From NCBI GenBank assembly GCA_030549495.1, contig JAUIRK010000993.1:913501-977500 (forward strand): a DNA stretch of 64,000 nucleotides. The letters run 5' to 3'. Source of the DNA: Nectonema munidae. Lineage: Eukaryota; Nematomorpha; Nectonematoida; Nectonematidae. The notes under the pieces were generated by a model. It did no database searches and was not told the DNA's origin. It saw only the letters and a list, made by a program, of their open reading frames with translations. Of this stretch, positions 1 to 12,210 are shown piece after piece. Positions within the stretch are counted from its first letter, which is position 1; every line of letters begins with the position of its first letter. The translations under genes and the position numbers were made by a program.

Positions 1-1010
1 TTGGAATTTTATATACAATAGATATATAGAAAGAAAAATTTCACAGGTGACAAGAAATGTTTTGAATGAAAACAAATCATGAGATCATCCAAGATCTCTA
101 TGTCAATTAAAAATTTAATAATTAAAGGAAGAAATCAGATCTAAAACACAAATTAATAAAATTACCTAACCAAAGATTATTATTAATAAATCAATCCACA
201 TGGGGAATCAACTTATAAAGAAAACTACTTGTTCAATTTTATCAAACACTAAAATATTTAAAATTTTCTCAAAACAAATTAAAAGAATGCATAACTGTAA
301 GATAGGGAGATAGATAGAAAGAGATCCGTATTAAAGTTTATTAAGAATGAAAAAAATTTATTAGCTCAAATATAATTTTTGCGTAGTAAATATAACGGGT
401 TTTATGATTGAATCCAAATTTTGATTCATTTTTCGTTCCGAAGAATAAAGATTTTAGTGTCTTACTCCGAATCCGACTCCTACAACTTTTTTTAATTAAT
501 TTATAAAAAAAATTAATTATAGATATACTACCTATACAACATATAGCTAGAAGAACTAGATTTTTGAAGCACGCATCTTTAAAAATTAATGGGAACGGGG
601 ATGGCAATTTTTTTACATAATTTATTTTAAAACCGTAAAACAAGTAAAAGAGTTTTTTAGGTTAAAAATTAACCTTCTTCTAATTAAACTGTATAAAATA
701 TAATGATAACTTAAATCCCTTTAAACATATATATACCTTCTCAAAGTAAAAATTCTATATTTGTGTATTAGGTACTTATAAAAACCACAAATGACAATAA
801 AGTAATTAGCAAATCTGAATAAATTATTATTGGAGGTAAAAAATTGGAATCAAAATTCTGAAAATGTAAACATTCTTACACCATAACTTCTTGATTTATT
901 CTTTTAAAAATTCTTTGATTAATAAACGAGTTTCTGTTTTAAAAGATATTTAAAATATGCTCCTTTATCTATTATGGAGTATTTCATTTTTATATGACTA
1001 TGCTTCAATT
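1..1010. other. No gene seen; AT-rich intergenic DNA
   Basis: AT-rich sequence without a reading frame I would believe in. A short stretch around 455-490 carries a GGAGTCGGATTCGGAG-like motif on the minus strand, a composition shared loosely with 2590-2770 and 8300-8420. I could not align these three well enough to call a repeat family. Confidence 0.5.
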
Positions 1011-1371
1011 CAGCGCCCTAACATGCCTATGAGACGCCCCAGTGTAAAATTTACAATCGCGCAGGCCAAAATTTTAGCGACGCCCCTCTCCCCCTAAACT
1101 ATGATGTTAAACTTAAATTATATTAAAAAATGTACCATAATAGAAATTTTAAAGAATAATGCTACAAAGGTTTCAGGTGTGGTGAACTATGACAAAAGAT
1201 ATTAGTGAAAGACTAAAAATTCATTTCCATTCGAATTGATGGAAATTAAAATTTTTTTTTCTTATTTGTAACAATTGAGATGTATTCATTCTATTAATAT
1301 ATATTTGGCACCCCAAAGAAGTGTTGTCCACGGGCATATGCCCCCTCAGCACTCTGTATATAAGTACCCTG
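1011..1371 (+). repeat. Short hAT-like non-autonomous repeat, family X, copy 1
   Basis: A GC-richer block starts CAGCGCCC and ends in CCCTG. It is flanked by CTTCAATT on the left and TTCCAATT on the right, a diverged 8-bp duplication (6 of 8 match). Its middle, around 1150-1260, matches the reverse complement of 19650-19810, with shared words such as GTTTCAGGTGTG and ATTCATTTCCATT. The 8-bp flank and CAG start fit the hAT superfamily; the family assignment is inference. Confidence 0.5.
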
Positions 1372-1430
1372 TTCCAATTAGAAAACTTTTTATTTATCTT
1401 TATCAGTTGAGTTTATATTTTATAATAACT

Positions 1431-1850
1431 AGGGGCAACAAAAGTTGACCTATAAATCCTCAAAAAATTGACCTAATGACCTCAAAAAGCCGACTTATTT
1501 GTAAAAAAAATGGAATAAAAAATTAATCTATAATCACTTTTGTTAATTATTATTAATTATTGTAAGATACCATGTAATATCTTAAAGTATTCTATTTTGA
1601 AAAAGCACGATCTTTGGACAAAAGCTTTTTAATCACTGGAATTTATCTTTTCCTTGTCTGTTGCCTGTGCTAGAGAATATATATATAGTTCTTTTTTCAT
1701 ATGTTCCTTATTTATGCCACATACAGTATCTTCACATTCGATATTTTCATATAAATCGAATGTATCTTTCAGTGTTAGATTACGTTCCAGAATGGATGGA
1801 TGAGTCAAAATTTTTATCGGTATTAAAAATGACCTGTCAAAAATTTTAAA
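1431..1850 (+). repeat. Dispersed repeat family Y, copy 1
   Basis: This starts CTAGGGGCAACAAAAGTTGACC and then carries repeated TTGACC/GACCTCAAAAA words. It aligns over about 400 bp with the reverse complement of 19960-20325. Near the end both copies could encode a short related peptide (MDESKFLSVLKM here, MDASRFLSILKM there), so the unit may derive from a transposase tail. The iterated TTGACC motif is also found in the ends of the hAT relic at 20413-21621. Host function is not suggested. Confidence 0.55.
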
Positions 1851-4330
1851 AAAAAATGAAATATATTTTTTAGTAAATTTAATTAAAGGGTTAAAAAACG
1901 TGAATAAGTTGATATAATTTTTAAAATAATTTAAAATATAACAAATGCTAATAATTAATGAATACTTTTAAACCTCAACATTAAATCAAACAACTTGATA
2001 ATGTAATAACATAAATGAATTACATTGAATAGAAAAAACAAATAGGGGATATTAATTTGAAGAAAATAGCCCCTCATTCTTACGTAAAATTTTGGGATTT
2101 AAAAGCGACCTTTTAGAATAAAATATCATTTTTTGAGTCATGAGAATGGAAATGATTACGAATGATAATTCATAATGAACTTACCAAAAAAATTTTTATA
2201 GTTAATTATTCGAAAGAATTACTATACTTTTCATAAAGTTAATTCTTTCAACATGATTTTAAAATATGATTAAGCATTTACTTTTTAGATCTCTAATATA
2301 GAGAATGAGAGAAAACACGCGCTTTATAAGAGAAAGCATAGGCAGGAAAATTAAAAACAGACTCTGAAATTAAAACACTCATTATGATTATAACTTCAAG
2401 CTAAATGTTAAAAAAGAAAAAGTTTTAAAACCTTTTAAGAATAAATTTTACTATCACAACGAGCTAGAAGATATTTGAATTTCAAAGAGGCGTAAACAGT
2501 GTTAATTTTTATAAAGCGCACATCCATGAAACTAATACCGTGTGAAGAGAATAAACATTTATTGAATAAATTCAAGATTATGTATTTTAATCAGGGTTAG
2601 TAGTCGGAATCCGTATCTAATAGGATTTAGCAGTCGGAGGCGATTTTTTTTAAGTATTAATTAAAAAACAGTTTAATTTTGGAAAGCATATGGAGTGACA
2701 GTTGTTTAGTAGAAAGTAAGAGTTGGAGCTTGTAAGTACTTTAATAAGTGGAAGTCGAATTTTTGTAAGACAAGGAATTGCATATTTTCACTCCACATTC
2801 CAAAACCCTCATAAAAAGACAATATGCTTTTCATAGGCCATTCATATTATATGTGAAGTGTATAGCATGCACGTCGCCAGACTTTAAACGCCATGTGTAA
2901 AGCTGAATTAATGGACAGGTTGGGATAATATAAGGTGCAAAAAATTATATATTTCAAGGGAGATGCAAAAGATAAAACAAAACCAAAGAGACATAAGTTT
3001 CCTCTTATCGACGGGCCTGTGTGTATATTAGAGCATTCCGAGGGTTCTAAAAATTTGCTCATACCCCCCCCCCCCCCGATACAGGAAGTTTTAGTTTAGA
3101 ACCGATACAAGCCTCTCAATTTCAATATTTAAACCACATGTAGAAAAAATAAATAGAGCATATATGTAAAAGAGAATGTACGTATGTGTGTCACTCATGT
3201 GTTACGTGTACAACTTTGAATATTTTACTTCAAATAGTTCAATAATGTGGTATTCAATCTATTTGAATGTGTATGTCATATGATCTGATAATACTAGACT
3301 TTATACACTCAGATAAGAGATATAAATCCGCAAATTAAAACCGGCAAATAACCCATTGTACTAATATTTAGCCACACCTATCCCGCCCGCGGTAAATTTC
3401 AAAAAATGGCTCGCACCCGTTATTTAAAAGTGTATCCCGCAAACACACATAGGCCATGCACATAACTTTAGTGTACATTAGAGATCTGCAATATTCGAGT
3501 CGGGTAGTTCGAGCACCGAAAATTCTAACTAGGAAGTCAGACATGGGTTGAAAATCTAAATTATATTCGGGTTCGGTTCGGATACCAATAGCACTCTATT
3601 TTTAATACGTTTGTTTTAGTTACCCATTTTATTGTTTCTTCATTTAGTAATTTACTCACAAATACTGAATTATAATTTAGATTGATGTCGTTCTTAAACA
3701 TTATGATATATTGTATGTTGATGAATAGATTGCAGAACAAATCGTTGAAAATAAAATATACTACAACATATGTATATCTGGAGAATGATAAACAAAAAAA
3801 ATGAAAAGCACACATGTCAGGTTGAAAAGAGATTCATAGTGATCATGAAATGAAATTGATTCTGATAAATACGACATCTGCAAAATTAGGGAACTGAAAA
3901 TCCAAATTAACGCCTTGGACACGGGTTGAAAATTAAAAAAAAAGATACTGAAAACTAAAATATCTCTAATTTTTAAATCGATCAATTTTTTGGCATCAAT
4001 ATTGTGATGAGTGAATAACTTATAAAAAAATTATCATTTAAAAATTAGGATAGAATGCAAATATACTCATTCTTCATGAGATATAAAGACAGAAAAAGAA
4101 TAGTGCATTTTTGACAAAGCTCTTTAAAACTTTATAAAGCTTACTTACTGGCATCTACATAAAGCAAATTATTAAAGCATAAAGATAAAAAATAATTTCA
4201 GTTACAAACAAAAAAGTAAATTAATTATATTGATTTAGTATATCATATTTAATTACGAAAAAAGATAAACATTACATTTTATATTTATAATATAATGAAA
4301 AAAATAGACAACACAAAAATTAAAACTTAC
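1851..4330. other. No confident gene; scattered repeat debris
   Basis: Mostly AT-rich and non-coding. A poly-C run lies at about 3063-3078. Around 3385-3420 and 3490-3600 are short GC-rich patches (a CCCGCCCGCGG word, then repeated TCGGGT/TTCGGGTTCGG words) that look like ends of decayed hAT elements, but I found no paired ends or target duplications. A frame on the plus strand around 2940-3060 is open but unrecognised. Confidence 0.4.
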
Positions 4331-4520
4331 ACTCACAAATATTTGTTGCATGTACACTCAGTGTACACAGTTGAGTGGCCAGGAAGAACTCGAGAGCAGA
4401 GATTTCAAAAGATTCCCAAAGTTTTATATTATAGTCTGTAAGCTTGTTTATGAACTTGGAATCAAGCTTATCTCGTGTTTCAACAACATACGTAGATGAT
4501 TTAAGTTGATCATCATACCA
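4331..4520 (-). CDS. Candidate internal exon, unknown protein
   Basis: Read on the minus strand, this stretch is open and has balanced amino-acid composition unlike its surroundings (WYDDQLKSSTYVVETRD, then KLWESFEISALEFFLATQ). It begins after ATGCCCAG, a possible acceptor though with a weak pyrimidine tract. It ends at two overlapping strong donors, GTGAGT and GTAAGT, of which the second gives the coordinates used here. Both donors leave the same codon phase. I do not recognise the family, and no partner exon was found nearby. It could be an exon of a gene whose other exons lie outside the window, or a decayed transposon frame. Confidence 0.3.
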
Positions 4521-4788
4521 CTGGGCATTTTTATATAAGCAATTCATCATATATGTAACAGGAGTTATTTTTGAAGATATTAATTTCTATTTTTCAACTA
4601 CATCTATGGTATGCGGTGCAGAATATTTCATACCTAAGACGTTTCCGCACCTGGTTTTTGACATTTCGTATGGAGTTTGTTCTAAACTTTTGTGTACAAA
4701 ATGATCTGCTACGAAATCCAAACCTCATAGTTTATACTCACTATATCAGATTTGATGAAGAAACTCCTAAATTTATTATCCTACCCAT

Positions 4789-5095
4789 CAGGGATGGACC
4801 GAGAGGGGGGGGGGGGGGGGGGGGATAGGGGGTGCATACCCCCCCCCGCCCCCACAGCAATCTATTCAAGAAAAATTAAGGTTGGAGTCCACCCTAAAAT
4901 AGAAATCAAAATTGATGAAGTCATTGATCGATTTTCAAAGCAAAAAGAAAGAAGAAAAGACTTTGTAATATAATTTTAATCATTTATTTTACATACGTTT
5001 TCAAATTTCTTCCCTAATAAAATGTGTAGAATATTTTGATAATATTAGTATACCACCCCCCCCCCCCCCACAAAAGATTTCTGGATCCCCCACTG
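4789..5095. mobile_element. hAT-type MITE with G/C homopolymer ends
   Basis: The element starts CAGGGATGGACC and ends GGATCCCCCACTG, and is flanked by the exact 8-bp duplication CTACCCAT at 4781-4788 and 5096-5103. An 8-bp duplication with CAG..CTG ends is the hAT signature. Inside the left end is a G run (about 4805-4824) followed closely by C runs (4840-4852); inside the right end is a C run (about 5055-5070). It has no coding capacity for a transposase. Confidence 0.85.
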
Positions 5096-5103
5096 CTACC
5101 CAT

Positions 5104-8100
5104 TGCATTATATTTTTTACTAAAAAATGATAAAGTTGCTAACAGGAAAGCTCATTCTCAAGACATAACAACAGCTTCTAATCTATATTTCTGATTCGTT
5201 TAAAATGCATGTTGATGTAAGCGCTTGAATGTTATGCTATGTACAATATATTTATCCCTATTCTTCTGATTTTTTTTGTTTGAGTTGTTTTCCAATTATA
5301 ATAATTGGTAGTTATGGAATAATTTGTTATGAATATGTTATATTTTATATAAATTATTGGGAAAAATACAGAATTTTAGTTTATTTCAATCGAATCTCAA
5401 GGGGCAAGGGTTATTTTAAGCCTCCTCCCACTCTGGTTACGCTTCTGCATGTACAATGAAACATGTATTAAAAGATCACTCAAGGAAAGCATCAAAATTG
5501 GTCTTTTGAAGAGATGGCCGCTTAATTACAAGGTAGAATAAACTCAACAAAAATTAATTGGGAAGTATAGAAACTGGTTTTATGGATAGGGAAACGAATC
5601 TCTATTCTGCCCTAGCCTAGAGGCCGTTAGCATCAAAATATTTCACTGATACAACTTCAAAATTCTCAAAAAAAACATTAATAAAACTTGCTAAAAAGAA
5701 TTTCATTGAAATTAATAAACCCTAATACCAATTGGTAAACGAAGAAATTATAATATTACCAATCAATAGTTAGCTATCATAGAAAAAATTTACCTCCGTG
5801 CGATTTTATAACATTATTTTCAAATATGAACTATACGAAAGAATTGTAAATGAAAAGGAATCTTATAGATCTGAAGGACAACTTTTCTCTCCGAAAATTA
5901 AACTAGGTTTGATTGAACTGTACATATTGACATGGTCAAAATTGGAGGGATTTGGATACTACCGCTCTGCCGAAAATAAAGCAGAACTATCGTGATATAT
6001 TCATAGTTAGCATTTTGATTACACAACGACTAATTCTCAACTACTAATGTTATTCTTCTATACAATTAAACAAACATGACCTTTCATCGTTATTCGACCT
6101 AAGCTGATGAATATTATTACGGCTTTTGAAAGGTTGCTTCAGTTGTGTTGCTTTCGATATATATATTATTATATTCAAGAAATTTAGAACTAACACACAT
6201 TTCAAAAACACAGTCATTGTATGCAGAAAATATTTGTTGTTTTTAAAACCTAATTTTGAATGTTTAAAATCCCACCCACTTTGATACCCTTAGTACAAGC
6301 ACTTGAACAATATGGGCGATGTGTGCTGCTAGGTTTGACATCGCTACTCTAAGGTGATTATTGACAGAATGAAGATCGAGAATTGTCAAATCAAAAAGGG
6401 TAACATATATTCGCATCAAGATAGATATAACTTGAAGAAGTAGAATGAGCAAGGAACTTAGATAAGATAAAACACAATTAAATTAAAAGTAGGAAAGTTA
6501 ATTTAGAGCTGGAAAACAAGAAAAAAGCATTGAGAAAAGTATATTTCTTAACTTGATGATCTAATTTAACATTAAAATATCATTAAAAAAGAAATTTAAA
6601 AGTGTGTATGTCCTTGATAAAAAGAATTCTATAAAAAAGCGAGAGAAAGACAAAAAAAGATATGTTTTGATAAATATAAAGCTTGGAGGAGTAATTAGAA
6701 ATTAAAAGACATCAAAGTCTTAAATACTAGGCACAGGCAACACGTAAAAATTCTAACGATGCTACCATTTAAAGTGTGTGTATATGTGTATAAAGAAAAT
6801 AATATAACGAACTCATAAAATTCTTTTAAAAGTTCACTGGATGAGCTCGACATATATAAAAAATATATATATAGCATGATATTTTAAGCAAATTTTGATG
6901 TAGAAAAGATAATGAAAAAGGAGGAAGAAATTATAAACTATATTCATAAAGCTCAGTGTTCCAAAATGACGAGTAAATCCTGTTTGTATTGAATTAAATG
7001 TAATGAAAAATAAAAGTAAAATTACTTTAAACGTTGATTGAAAAAATTGCTTAAATGTGATAAAAATACTTTTCAGGCAAAATATTTGATCATTATAGCT
7101 TCCAATTGCCTAACTCTCGCCATTATCTAATCTCTATTCTCTAGCCAGAATTTGTCTAGCAAAACTTTCTGAAGTTTTGCACAAAAAATTGGGAGAACCA
7201 TTCAAGAATATTAAGCTTCAGGTAAAGAGTTTACTATCATAAAATCATAATAATTTTGGAAGAAAAAAAACTTATAGAACTGATCTAAAAATCCAATCGA
7301 GAAGGCGCACACAAAAGAAGTTATATATTTGTGAAGGTGAAATTTTGCGTTTTTAAAGAAAGAAAAACAAAATCTCTATTTAATATTTTTAAATATTGGA
7401 CCAATTGTAGTATCCAGGACTCCGCCACCATATACTTAAAAAAGGGACAAGTTTTTTTGAGTGAAAAGTCTATAATTGATATATTTAAATTTTTTCCAAA
7501 GTTAAGTTAGTCAGTAATACTTGGTTCCAGGAGATTGGTCTGAAAACAACTAGTCCAAAGGTACAATGATTGGTCTAACGACGATTGGCCTATTTCCTTC
7601 TTTATAATTTATGAACTGATTTTAATTATTTATTTTTGCGATAAATTAATTACATAAAAATTTTGTATGAAAAGGATTCTACAAATGTATTTTTCCTTAT
7701 TTTGCAATAAATTGTGTGCATCTATGCATGTCTATAAAATAAAGAAAATTTTTCAAAACGAAAATTTATTAAAAAATAGATTCGTTAAATCATTTATAGG
7801 CAAGGTTTTTATGTAAATTAAAAAAATAAAACCAAGTAAATTTTGCATAATTTAAAATGGAGAAATAATAAAAAAGATAACTTTAGAAAAATAAATTAGC
7901 AAATAAAAATTCTACTTTCATAAGTTATAAAATTAGTTCACTATTTAATGTCTTTGGACGAATTGGTTTAGACCAAGCGTACCAAACCCAGTATTCCTAG
8001 CTCAGGTTTTTCACCTACAATCCTGGTTACGAATCTGTTCCTCGGATTTTCATAATTTCTCAAAGTTAAATTAAAAACATTCTTTTAAAAAAGAGTGAAA

Positions 8101-9587
8101 ATTAGTCCGACCAATAATCACATCAATAAAATGTATTTTAATTAGTGATGAGACAATTAATCGGAATCGTAAAAATCGTCTTTTAAGTTTTATTTAACTC
8201 GATTCATTGATGTTCCAAATACAAACAACACATAAAATAAAAAAATAAAATTTAACTTTCAAGTCTTTTAAAATTAGAAAGGATAAGTTTTATAAGCATA
8301 TAGAGTTGTCATTCTAAGTGCAAGCTAGAAGTAGGAGCTGGATTCCAATATTTAAAATTTTTAAGTATAAGGAAGCTGACTCGAATTTTTGTAAGTACTT
8401 AGAGGCTAGTATTGAAACCTTTGAGGGCCAGCGTGACACCGATGTAACAAGAAATGAAAATCGTCTACTTAAATATATAAAATTCGATTGAAAAAGAAAG
8501 CAGCCGATTAGTCTTAAAATTGTGGTTCTCAAAAGGTTAATGTTTTCGGTTCGAATAAGCAACCCTGCTTACCACATAGCAACGAGTTATATGAGAGAGC
8601 ATTCACTGTGATAAAAACGTTTTAAAAAATTACTGAACTCATTTGGGTTAGAAAGTTAAGGGGTCATGCTTCAACAAAATGCAGTTAGTACACGCAAGTA
8701 AAAGTGTTTATTTGGTGTTAATTTCTCTATTAACTTGTGTTAACGCCTTTTTACTTTTCTTCATGATCTTTAAAAATTCCTGTGGAAAGAATGATTTTCT
8801 TCATATGGTATATTAAATTGAAATTGTAGAGAATTTTACAATTAACCATCATTTTTGATAAATATTAATCAAATATTTTTTATATCTACACTTTCCATTC
8901 AAAATTTCAAAAGCGATTATTATTCCTTTTCCACATTCCTATATTCAAAAGGGGCTTTATTACTAAGAATAACGTGCAGATTATTATGTAGAGAAATGCG
9001 TTATAATAAATCAGAGATTGTTTTAACCAATGCATAATTATTATATTAACAGATATATTTTATTGTATAAGACATAATGAAGCATTACATTCATTGATTT
9101 CATATGAATAGAATCGTCGTCACCTTATGCTATTCCATCCTGACTCTCATTATTATACTAATCCCTCAAGAATATAAAACAGAAAAGTTAATTTAATAGT
9201 ATTCAGTCGAAAAACTATTTAGTTGTTTATTCACCGACCATATGTTTAACATTAGAAACACACGCCAGAACGAATCCTACTATGAACATAGAGCAGCGAA
9301 ATTCATAAGATACACGATACTTTTATTATATTAAAAGGAGAAGGGCATTAGATTCAACCTTGAAAATATTTTGCATATTTGCATGTGACGATGAGTTTTA
9401 AAACATGATAATTATAATAATGGAAGTAATACTGACAAAATTGCTTGATATTTTACATTTAGCAAAAGTATACTGATTTTACAAAACAAAATACAGTGCA
9501 AGAAATATTATTTTAAGCGCTCTCTGCCTTTCTCCTCTTATCACATTTCTAATTTATTTTTATTAAAAATATTTATGATTTATACCA
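5104..9587. other. No gene seen; one weak inverted repeat
   Basis: Long AT-rich stretch without a convincing frame or RNA gene. Around 7515-7600 and 7945-8040 the sequence shows an imperfect inverted relation (AATACTTGGTTCCAGG with GATTGGTCT on the left; GGTTTAGACCAA, ACCAAACCCAGTATTCC on the right). This would suit a roughly 0.5 kb decayed MITE, but no target duplication was found. Microsatellite-like and poly-A/T tracts are common. Confidence 0.4.
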
Positions 9588-9719
9588 TTTTTAGCTCGAA
9601 AGTGTCTTTTTTAGATTCTATTTTTTCCTTTTTAAATTTTAAATTGCCTTTTTTCCATTCTATTTTGTATATTAGAAAGATAATATAGAACTTAAAAAAG
9701 ACAGTTTAGAACTAAAAAT
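9588..9719. repeat. 21-bp foldback repeat, copy 1 (short)
   Basis: Three to four 21-bp units read toward a centre at about 9675, with the key GTCT-like position recurring at 9604, 9625, 9646 and 9667. Two inverted units follow up to 9719. Both outer ends carry the same word (TTTTTAGCTC / GAACTAAAAA). Read outward on the plus strand, the right arm encodes KKDSLELKM, the same heptad as the larger copy at 15048. The frame then stays open to a TAG at about 9793, with GLPDRHAAAL in it. See the findings for the coding interpretation. Confidence 0.75.
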
Positions 9720-10424
9720 GTTATATATCAGTAGTGAGCAAATAGGGCTACCGGATAGGCATGCAGCGGCTCTCTGCTCAATCTGGTGTAACTAGTTGTT
9801 CTCTAAAGTCTAAATTATTTTTGAGTTTGTGCACAACCCGTAAGTAAGGCACGAATCGAGTAAGAATACTTACCAATGCTGTGTTAGAATCATTAGTTTG
9901 AATTAGAAAAAAAGTCCTGATCCAATTGGATTTTATATTTATTTTTTGGGAATCGGAAAAGAAGCTCGATACTTTTAAATCTCTATTTATCATATCTTAA
10001 CTCAAAAAATGATAACTTTCAATGACAAAAAATTAGACATAATAACACTAACAATTTCAATAGTTAAACTAATTATCTAGGCAATAATATTGAAAATTTA
10101 AGTAGCAGATATCTTACTTTATTCTGTTAATTGCAGTTATGGCGATCGTATCAATAAAAAAAAGACAATGCTAATAAGCTTTTAATTTTTACTGATAAAA
10201 ATATCACTAAGATCATGGCCTAAATAATATGGTAATAAATAAGTAATTAATTGTAATGACATTTTATAGTTCAATTATCAAAAAGAATATATGTTATTTC
10301 TTAGAGCCAAATGATACTTTACAAAAAATATTTAAAATACGCGTAAAAAAAGAAGGAATGATGAAAAGGAGGTTAAGATAAATGTTATAAAGTAATGAGG
10401 CAAAAAGTAAATACAAATATTTAC

Positions 10425-11666
10425 CAAAGAAACATGGCCAGCACTTTCACTTGAAGCTTTAGAAACTGTTGAAGGTCTAGAATCTGTTATAAGTTCAGAG
10501 TTTGCAAAAGTACATGGTGGAATTTGGGAATGAGCCTTCACATTGTTAATTATTTGATTGTAGGTGTGTTGTTCTTGTTGATTTATTGCTGCGTATGATG
10601 TGGGTTGTGTTGTAATTGAGGTAGGATTTGGACAAAAACTTGTAGACTGTGGTTTCACGGAATAATGCATACGGTTATTTGGTACGCAATACGAAGCCGA
10701 GTTAGCAGTTTTGTGCTGCGGTAACTGATCGTCCAATTGGTATGGAGTAGTGAAATAGTGGAGTTGTGAATTTACTTTATCATTACTATTCTGAACAAAT
10801 TGGTTGTTTGTTTGATAATTTGGATCCGGAGGCTCAGTTGATAAAACCTCGTTAAGAAAGGAGTTTGAAGTGTTGGGAGGTTGCAAGGGCATCGCAGATG
10901 AGGGCGAACAATACTCATACGTTTGATGGTAGAAATTGGCATTGTTTGAACATGAACTCGCTTGTGGGTAAGGATGCTGACTTCCAAAATAACAAGAGTT
11001 TGGAGTAGAATGACGCCCATCACTAGTGAACTGTTTATCCAATGAAGATGACGTATTCGGCATGAAATAAGATGGATGGAATTGGGAAGGTGGGGCAGCA
11101 GTATTATAGCCAGTATAAAATGGTACTTTAGAATATGGAGAAGAAAAGCCATATGTCAGTGCTGCAGAGTTATTTTCAACAGAAGCAAAGGCTTGTTGTG
11201 TCTGTTTGGGTTGATGAAATGTCGGCAAATAGGATTGGTATGGACTTGAAAAATGATTAGAAGTATACATATGTGGATAATTGGAATCATTATTGCTAGG
11301 CGCATAATTTGAAACATACTGGTCATTCAAAGCAAAGCTATGTGTGTCGGGCGTCACAAGTGCGTAGTGTTGGTGAGGATGGTTTTGCAGAGAAGTTGAA
11401 CGAGCGGATGAATATGTGCTCTGGTTTTGTTCTGTCCGCTCTCCTACTTGGCTCATCATCACGGGCAAATAATAATTTGCGTGGGTGATTGCATTGGAAA
11501 AGGGAATACTAGAAGTTCGAAGATGAGGAGTGGTGGCGGTGTTGCTGCGGTTCTGCTGCACGCCTGAATTATATCCACTATTCATTTCGCTGAGACTTGA
11601 GAAGGTCGATTGATTTGAGGATGCACTATTGACACTTGTATTACTATCAATTTTATTATTGAACAT
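10425..11666 (-). CDS. First coding exon of a Ser/Asn/Gln/Tyr-rich protein, unknown
   Basis: The minus-strand frame starts with ATG at 11666 and runs 414 codons to 10425, where it meets GTAAAT, a good donor in phase 0. Beyond the donor the frame turns into a hydrophobic, intron-like tail (LPHYFITFILTSF) before a stop at 10332, so I end the exon at the donor. The protein part is low-complexity, rich in Ser, Asn, Gln, Tyr, Pro and Thr, with many YxxP and SxPYS patches, no signal peptide and no membrane segment. Such composition is typical of intrinsically disordered activation or scaffolding regions of transcription factors and RNA-binding proteins; that role is inference. The DNA here is visibly richer in G+C than its flanks. 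No following exon was found with confidence to the left. No family is recognised. Confidence 0.75.
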
Positions 11667-12210
11667 TCTTCAAAATCAAGGTAAATGCGCCCAATTCTTA
11701 ATCCATTTAGCCAATTTGAAAGAAACACGTTTTATCTGAGTAAAATATAAATTATGAGCTAATATTTTGTGGAAAATTTAAAAAGAATTGCGAATGCAAA
11801 GAGCATCTCCAAATAAAAAGTAACGTAACAACTTTAAAAATTTCAAATAATAATTCAAAACGCCGAAAATGGAATGTGACAATTCATTTGTTCGATTAAT
11901 GTTAGAGTTATTGCTACTGTTAGTTTTAGGATTAATGTTAGAGCTAGTTGGAGTAGAGTTAAAACTCTTCTAGGTTAAAAAACATCGTCAACGAATTCTC
12001 ACATTCACCCAATTGTTGTAATCCCTATACGCTTTCTTTCTTTGATTAAAATTATATTTACAGAACTAAATCCATTATATATCCCACAATCTGTGGAAAA
12101 GATTAAATATATTTTAGTAAAGCTAGAACGAAAAAAGAAGTACCAACTGATATAGAATTTAGTTGAAACGCGAGATTTCACAGCACTTGCGTTTGTTCCG
12201 TTAAGATGTC
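11667..12210. other. Upstream flank of the 10425-11666 exon
   Basis: Probable 5' untranslated and upstream sequence of the minus-strand exon starting at 11666. I see no clear core promoter. Around 11900-11970 is a short direct repeat (GTTAGAGTTATTGCTACTGTTAGTTTTAGG with a following GTTAGAGCTAG). Nothing else is supported. Confidence 0.35.

Noticed and set aside
2590-8420. GTCGGA-rich patches at 455-490, 2590-2770 and 8300-8420 as one repeat family
   Set aside because: Shared words are short and do not line up in order.
10772-11152. Second long minus-strand frame inside the 10425-11666 exon
   Set aside because: Overlapping alternative frame of the Ser/Asn/Gln-rich exon, with Leu/His/Ile composition and no features of its own.
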